Assembly (NCBI GenBank): GCA_018700525.1
Contig: JABITN010000117.1
Span: forward strand, 1 to 51,654
DNA length: 51,654 nt
Direction: 5' to 3'
From: Opitutales bacterium
Lineage (GTDB): Bacteria; Verrucomicrobiota; Verrucomicrobiia; Opitutales; Opitutaceae
Under the pieces are notes generated by a model, which saw only the letters and a list, made by a program, of their open reading frames with translations, had not been told where the DNA came from and did no database searches. Made by a program: the position numbers and the translations under genes. Positions within the stretch are counted from its first letter, which is position 1. Every line of letters begins with the position of its first letter. This document shows, one piece after another, positions 49,047 through 51,654 of this stretch.

Positions 49047-51341
49047 ATGAAACGTCACCTTTTCAATCTCTCTCGCTCTTCCTTACAGGACTTGATCTTT
49101 GGGACGCTGGCCGTCGGACTCGTGGTGGCCGTCCTGGTCATTGTGAACGAGCCAGGGCCCTCATCTGTTGATGAGCCCAACGCTCGCGGACCCAACGTAG
49201 GTGGTCCACCAGCTTTCGGCGGTCCAGGAGCTGGAGGTCCAGGAGGTCGCGGCGGACCAGGAGGGGGCAGACCCAATCGCGAGACCGTAAAGCTGCTCAA
49301 GCAATTCGACGAAGGAGGCAATGGTTGGCTCGACGCGATAGAACGAAAGGCAGCCATCATGCATTTGGAAGCTCAGGCAGGCAATGGTGGCAACGCTGGT
49401 CCGGGTGCAAGAGGCGGTCGCCGTGGCGGGCCTGGATTTGGCGGCGGCGGAGGATGGGAACTGGGCGAACCCGAACCTGGCCCGCAGTTTACGCCGTCGG
49501 ATGTGTCCTCCTATCCAGACGTGCCATTGTATGATCCTTTTACGCTCCGTACTTTGTTTCTCGAATTCGAAAACGAAAATTGGGAGAAGGAACTTGAGTC
49601 GTTTCGGCGTACCGATGTCGATCTGCCGGCGAAACTTAATGTGGATGGACGAATGCTAGATCAAGTAGGCGTTCGATTCAGAGGGAATACATCCTATAGT
49701 TCGGTGGCGACCGGTCGGAAACGGCCGCTGAACCTTACCCTTGATTTAGTGAATCCGAAACAGGAGATCGGCGGCTACAGCACGCTGAATTTGTTGAACG
49801 CCAATGGGGACCCGACTTTTCTTCGCTCGGTCCTCTACTATGAAATTGCCCGGCATTACATCCCTGCATTCAAGGCGAATTTCATGCGGGTGGTGATCAA
49901 TGGCGAGAGCTGGGGCGTCTACGCTAACGTGCAGCAGTTTGATTCGAAATTCACCCAGGACTTCTTCGGCACTCCGAAGGGCGCTCGATGGAAAATCCCC
50001 GGCAGCCCAGCAGGGGAGGGCGGCATGATCTATCTCGGCGACGAGATCGATCCCTACCGTCAGATCTTTGAGCTAAAATCGAAAGAGGATCCCAAAAGCT
50101 GGGTGGGTCTCATGCTTCTCTGTAAGACGCTGAACGAGACGCCAAGCGAGTTGCTGGAAAGCGCTCTTGCTCAAGTTCTCGACGTGGACGGCGTCCTCAA
50201 ATTTCTAGCCTTGGACAACGTGTTGGTGAACAACGACGGCTTCTGGGTTCGAGCGAGTGACTACAGTCTCTACCAGGATACATACGGGCAGTTTCATGTC
50301 TTGCCCTACGATGCGAATGAGACTTTCGCCGTGGGTCGCGGCGGTGGACCTCCGGGCGGCGGTGGCGGACCTGGGGGTGGCGCCCGCGGTGGCCGTGGTC
50401 CAGGTGGCCGTGGTCCAGGTGGTTTTACGCCAGGGGCATTTTTGGCTCCAGCGTTGATCGCTGAAGCGGACGGAAACGAAGATGGAAAGACCGAGCGCCC
50501 CGAGCTCGTATCCCTGGCTGATGCGTGGTTTCGAGATGCGAGTGTGGATAAAACGGATACGCTAGGTCGCGATCGATTTATTACTAGTTTAACTAAGTGG
50601 GTGGACGGGCAAACCGAATCGAATGGACAGTCGCCACAAGGCCCTGGCGGTCGAGGCGGTTTTTCTCCGATTGAATTTATGGGTGGCGATCTATTCAGGT
50701 CTGTCGACGTCGACGAAGATGGATGGGTGGCGCACGCCGATTTACAGAAGCATCTAGGCGATTGGTTCACGAAATGGGATGTCGAGCAGAGTGGCGGGCT
50801 CACCGAGACGCAGTTTACCGCTGGTATCAATGAAACGCTTACAAACCTCCGTGCAGGAAATATGGGCGGATTTGCCCAGCCAGGCACAAGGCGAGGTCGA
50901 GGTGGCGCTGGAGGTTCGGGTGGTGGCCCTGGCGGTTTCAGGGGCCGAGGAGGACCAGGTGGCGCTCCTGGCGGAAGGCCCGGCGGCGGGGGCGTGGACT
51001 TGGACCCGCTGATTCTGGAGAATGACGAGAGACGACCGCTTGCTTCGAAATTGCTGGCTGTTCCAGAACTGCGGGCGCGTTACTTAAGCTACGTTCGCGA
51101 TATCGCCGAGAATTGGCTCGATTGGGAGAAGAGCGGGCCCCTGGTCCTCCGTTATAAGGCCCTGATTGAAGAAGACGTAAAATCCGACACCCGCAAACTT
51201 TTATCAACAGAGGAGTTCTACGCCGGATTCGAAGGCGCTCAGGGAGCCGAGGAGCGCAGTCTGCGCGGATTCTTCGAACGCCGCCGAGCGTTTCTGTTGG
51301 AGCATGAAGCAGTGAGGGGAGCCAAAGGGATCAGCCTTTGA
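49047..51341 (+). CDS. CotH-kinase-like exported protein with EF-hand and Gly-rich insertions
   Basis: The 764-residue product has an N-terminal membrane segment (about 15-34) and several modules: a Gly/Pro/Arg-rich stretch (45-80), an EF-hand-like FDEGGNGWLDAIERKA, a second Gly-rich stretch, then the CotH domain (about 165-430: LRTLFLEFENENWEKELESF, VGVRFRGNTSYSS, KRPLNLTLDLVNPKQEIGGY, LNLLNANGDPTFLRSVLYYE, FLALDNVLVNNDGFWVRASD and YGQFHVLPYDANETF). After this a long Gly-rich and EF-hand-like region follows (ADGNEDGKTERPELV, DVDEDGWVAHADLQKHL), with a final helical end. CotH domains are protein kinase-like; D-N-V-L-V-N-N-D-G-F-W and P-Y-D-A-N-E hold the catalytic Asp regions. Third gene of the DUF4956-VTC-CotH operon. 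Confidence 0.85.
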   Translation: MKRHLFNLSRSSLQDLIFGTLAVGLVVAVLVIVNEPGPSSVDEPNARGPNVGGPPAFGGPGAGGPGGRGGPGGGRPNRETVKLLKQFDEGGNGWLDAIERKAAIMHLEAQAGNGGNAGPGARGGRRGGPGFGGGGGWELGEPEPGPQFTPSDVSSYPDVPLYDPFTLRTLFLEFENENWEKELESFRRTDVDLPAKLNVDGRMLDQVGVRFRGNTSYSSVATGRKRPLNLTLDLVNPKQEIGGYSTLNLLNANGDPTFLRSVLYYEIARHYIPAFKANFMRVVINGESWGVYANVQQFDSKFTQDFFGTPKGARWKIPGSPAGEGGMIYLGDEIDPYRQIFELKSKEDPKSWVGLMLLCKTLNETPSELLESALAQVLDVDGVLKFLALDNVLVNNDGFWVRASDYSLYQDTYGQFHVLPYDANETFAVGRGGGPPGGGGGPGGGARGGRGPGGRGPGGFTPGAFLAPALIAEADGNEDGKTERPELVSLADAWFRDASVDKTDTLGRDRFITSLTKWVDGQTESNGQSPQGPGGRGGFSPIEFMGGDLFRSVDVDEDGWVAHADLQKHLGDWFTKWDVEQSGGLTETQFTAGINETLTNLRAGNMGGFAQPGTRRGRGGAGGSGGGPGGFRGRGGPGGAPGGRPGGGGVDLDPLILENDERRPLASKLLAVPELRARYLSYVRDIAENWLDWEKSGPLVLRYKALIEEDVKSDTRKLLSTEEFYAGFEGAQGAEERSLRGFFERRRAFLLEHEAVRGAKGISL

Positions 51342-51432
51342 GCATAAGGGAACCGCTATGTCGCCAATTCCCTGCGACACTTGAGCGAAATTGGGAGCTT
51401 TACGAGAAGAAGAGCGTTGTTTTCGATGGCCG

Positions 51433-51654
51433 TTAATTAGCCGTATTGGGTGCTCGGCCTTGACCGCCTCTGGGTCCACCGGGTCTGCCCTGACCGCGAC
51501 CTCCTGGGCAGCACGGTCCTGGTGGGGGTGCATTCGGGTCGTAGTCGGAATTTACTATGGGAAGCTGGGCGTTGACTGAACGTAGGCGATTATCCATTAC
51601 AGTTATAAGCTTCTGCAGCTTTTCTGGATAGGTGGCGGCCAGATCTCTTTTTTC
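51433..51654 (-). CDS. Sulfatase, C-terminal part (runs off right edge)
   Basis: The minus strand is open for 74 codons to the window edge and reads EKRDLAATYPEKLQKLITVM, then DNRLRSVNAQLPIVNSDYDP, then a Gly/Pro/Arg-rich tail (PGGRGQGRPGGPRGGQGRAP) ending NTAN. LAATYPEKLQKLI is the last helix typical of type I sulfatases, and NSDYDPN is the common last strand. Its tail resembles those at 4720-4930 and 6550-6660, the third of its kind. The catalytic part lies outside the window. Confidence 0.7.
   Translation of the reverse strand, partial: EKRDLAATYPEKLQKLITVMDNRLRSVNAQLPIVNSDYDPNAPPPGPCCPGGRGQGRPGGPRGGQGRAPNTAN

Noticed and set aside
50306-50887. Minus-strand frame of 193 codons rich in Pro
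   Set aside because: It is the antisense of the Gly-rich and EF-hand part of the CotH-like gene.

Overview
The window reads as a chromosomal segment of a free-living, probably marine member of the Verrucomicrobiota (Opitutae-like). This is inferred from protein families, not from a marker gene. The pointers are dense secreted sulfatases, a ThuA-like protein, a Tat-exported Gfo/Idh/MocA oxidoreductase, a large c-type cytochrome/HEAT-repeat dehydrogenase, a RAYT-type transposase with the helix-turn-helix tail common in that group, and a CotH/VTC/DUF4956 cluster. No tRNA, rRNA, CRISPR array, phage or plasmid gene was seen.

Layout. 0-8.1 kb: sulfatase region with three full-length sulfatases (1659-3029 -, 3377-4930 +, 6550-8085 -), one cut by the left edge, a remnant with only signal peptide and C-terminal tail (1425-1616), a ThuA-like protein, a secreted metallo-beta-lactamase-fold hydrolase and a stub of a VOC-family gene. 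8.1-11.7 kb (-): membrane/periplasmic operon of a DUF6152 protein, two DUF6644-like membrane proteins, a HupE/UreJ-type protein and a membrane-anchored protein; the DUF6152 and HupE proteins are predicted to start with histidine after signal cleavage. 12.3-14.0 kb (+): a lipoprotein sulfatase. 14.1-23.0 kb (-): catabolic operon of an IclR regulator, TRAP transporter (DctP, DctQ, DctM), hydroxyquinol-type intradiol dioxygenase, YciI protein, malonyl-CoA decarboxylase, HMGL-like aldolase/synthase and a RutE/HadB-type nitroreductase. A ~130-bp element upstream of dctP recurs upstream of the DUF6152 operon, suggesting that the two operons are co-regulated.

23.4-25.6 kb is a gene graveyard (sodium-solute symporter and sulfatase pseudogenes) followed by an orphan secreted protein bracketed by 27-bp direct repeats. 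27.7-31.1 kb (-): a cytochrome c/PQQ-type sugar dehydrogenase fusion and a Gfo/Idh/MocA oxidoreductase with a strong terminator. 31.4-34.8 kb (+): an intact RAYT-family ORF that has lost its catalytic residues, then an AT-rich MBOAT/SGNH pair that looks acquired. 34.9-40.6 kb (-): sulfatase with an Ig-like tail, SGNH hydrolase, serine hydrolase, another sulfatase and an NTF2-like protein. 40.9-45.0 kb: a small ricin-like secreted protein and the large cytochrome/HEAT dehydrogenase. 45.5-51.3 kb (+): a broken AraC regulator, a second DUF6152 protein and the DUF4956-VTC-CotH cluster. The right edge cuts another sulfatase.

Together the genes suggest use of sulfated polysaccharides (secreted sulfatases, esterases and sugar dehydrogenases) beside a separate, TRAP-fed, probably aromatic-acid pathway. 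Three patterns cross the regions: Gly/Pro/Arg-rich low-complexity segments in several unrelated exported proteins, a ~36-bp repeat upstream of two exported-protein genes, and several sulfatases at different stages of decay.
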